A DNA stretch of 64,000 nt, from assembly GCF_003966155.1 (NCBI RefSeq), contig NZ_RXNS01000018.1, forward strand, positions 31,375 to 95,374. Direction: 5' to 3'. Position 1 is the first letter of the stretch, and each line of letters starts with the position of its first letter. The position numbers and the translations under genes are program-made. Of this stretch, positions 63,863 through 64,000 are shown piece by piece. Under the pieces are notes generated by a model. It was not told where the DNA came from and searched no databases. It saw nothing but the letters and a program-made list of their open reading frames with translations. The DNA is from Halomonas nitroreducens. GTDB lineage: Bacteria > Pseudomonadota > Gammaproteobacteria > Pseudomonadales > Halomonadaceae.

Positions 63863-64000
63863 CGGGGTTGTGCTACTAACCGGAGCCTGTCAACATAGTT
63901 GGCACATGAAATGACTTCGGCTCTTTAAAATCCTGATGCCTGTGACATCGGGACCCGCTCGGGATTCAGGTGCACGATTTCTGGCAAGCTGAGGTTTCGG
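63863..64000. other. Right-edge junction region, possibly a mobile-element end
   Basis: Similarity between the two DUF6708-like genes stops near 63870. From 63919 the sequence GGCTCTTTAAAATCC resembles the GGCTCTTT termini of ISL3-family insertion sequences. A GTG at 63970 opens a frame (MHDFWQAEVS) that leaves the window and could be a transposase start. The window is too short here to confirm it. Confidence 0.25.

Overview
The window is high-GC gammaproteobacterial chromosome and looks like Halomonas or a close relative in the Halomonadaceae. Points in favour are an NhaD-type sodium/proton antiporter, a five-gene arginine succinyltransferase operon with two AstA subunits, a FabV enoyl reductase, a DUF3581 protein, a PhoX phosphatase and a Halomonas-style GH13 alpha-glucosidase with its own maltose-type ABC transporter. 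Genes are tightly packed, with many 1-13 bp stop/start overlaps. No rRNA, tRNA, CRISPR array or complete mobile element was seen. The lineage is inferred from gene content only.

Layout. 1-3.2 kb: an EamA transporter divergent from a MarR regulator, a GNAT acetyltransferase and a Glu/Leu/Phe/Val-type dehydrogenase. 3.4-4.6 kb: two exported proteins, one an HExxH peptidase-like protein. 5.0-8.3 kb: a compact four-gene operon (histidine-rich membrane protein, ketoacyl-ACP-synthase-III-like enzyme, haem-oxygenase-like di-iron protein, unknown protein), perhaps preceded by a 13-codon leader. It looks like a small uncharacterised biosynthetic pathway and is the best candidate here for an undescribed system. 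8.3-15.4 kb: an exported protein, DUF3422, a CorA-family transporter, a frameshifted chromate transporter, DUF3581 and NhaD. 15.7-21.1 kb: a co-directional set of a PstS-like protein, an outer-membrane barrel, a GGDEF/EAL protein and a FeeM/exosortase-type acyltransferase. 21.0-25.1 kb (minus strand): a DUF3541-like lipoprotein, a TRIC channel and PhoX. 25.3-26.8 kb: NfeD plus a QmcA-type SPFH protein.

27.0-36.9 kb is an alpha-glucoside regulon. It holds a MalT-like activator, an alpha-glucosidase and MalK on the plus strand, converging on malE-malF-malG on the minus strand. Both promoter regions carry the same 11-bp motif followed 9-10 nt later by a perfect inverted repeat. 37-39.3 kb: DUF808 and ZapE. 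39.3-45.7 kb (minus strand): astC-astA1-astA2-astD-astB. An exact 84-bp duplication of the astD 3' end sits between astD and astB, and no astE follows.

45.9-50.6 kb: a methyltransferase, an EamA transporter with a GlxA/AraC-type regulator (a candidate ArgR), a small membrane protein, fabV and a DUF7079-like protein. 50.6-55.7 kb: a coupled minus-strand operon of Nudix, MoxR, DUF58, transglutaminase (TgpA-like) and glutathione peroxidase. 55.7-61.7 kb: a LysR regulator divergent from tryptophan 2,3-dioxygenase, an AidB-like acyl-CoA dehydrogenase, a PCu(A)C copper chaperone, a cupin, a STAS/SpoIIAA-like protein and an unknown exported protein. 61.8-64 kb: two related, AT-richer membrane-protein genes, both broken by frameshifts (one also by a nonsense codon and a 5' truncation). 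This looks like a decaying acquired cassette at the right edge.
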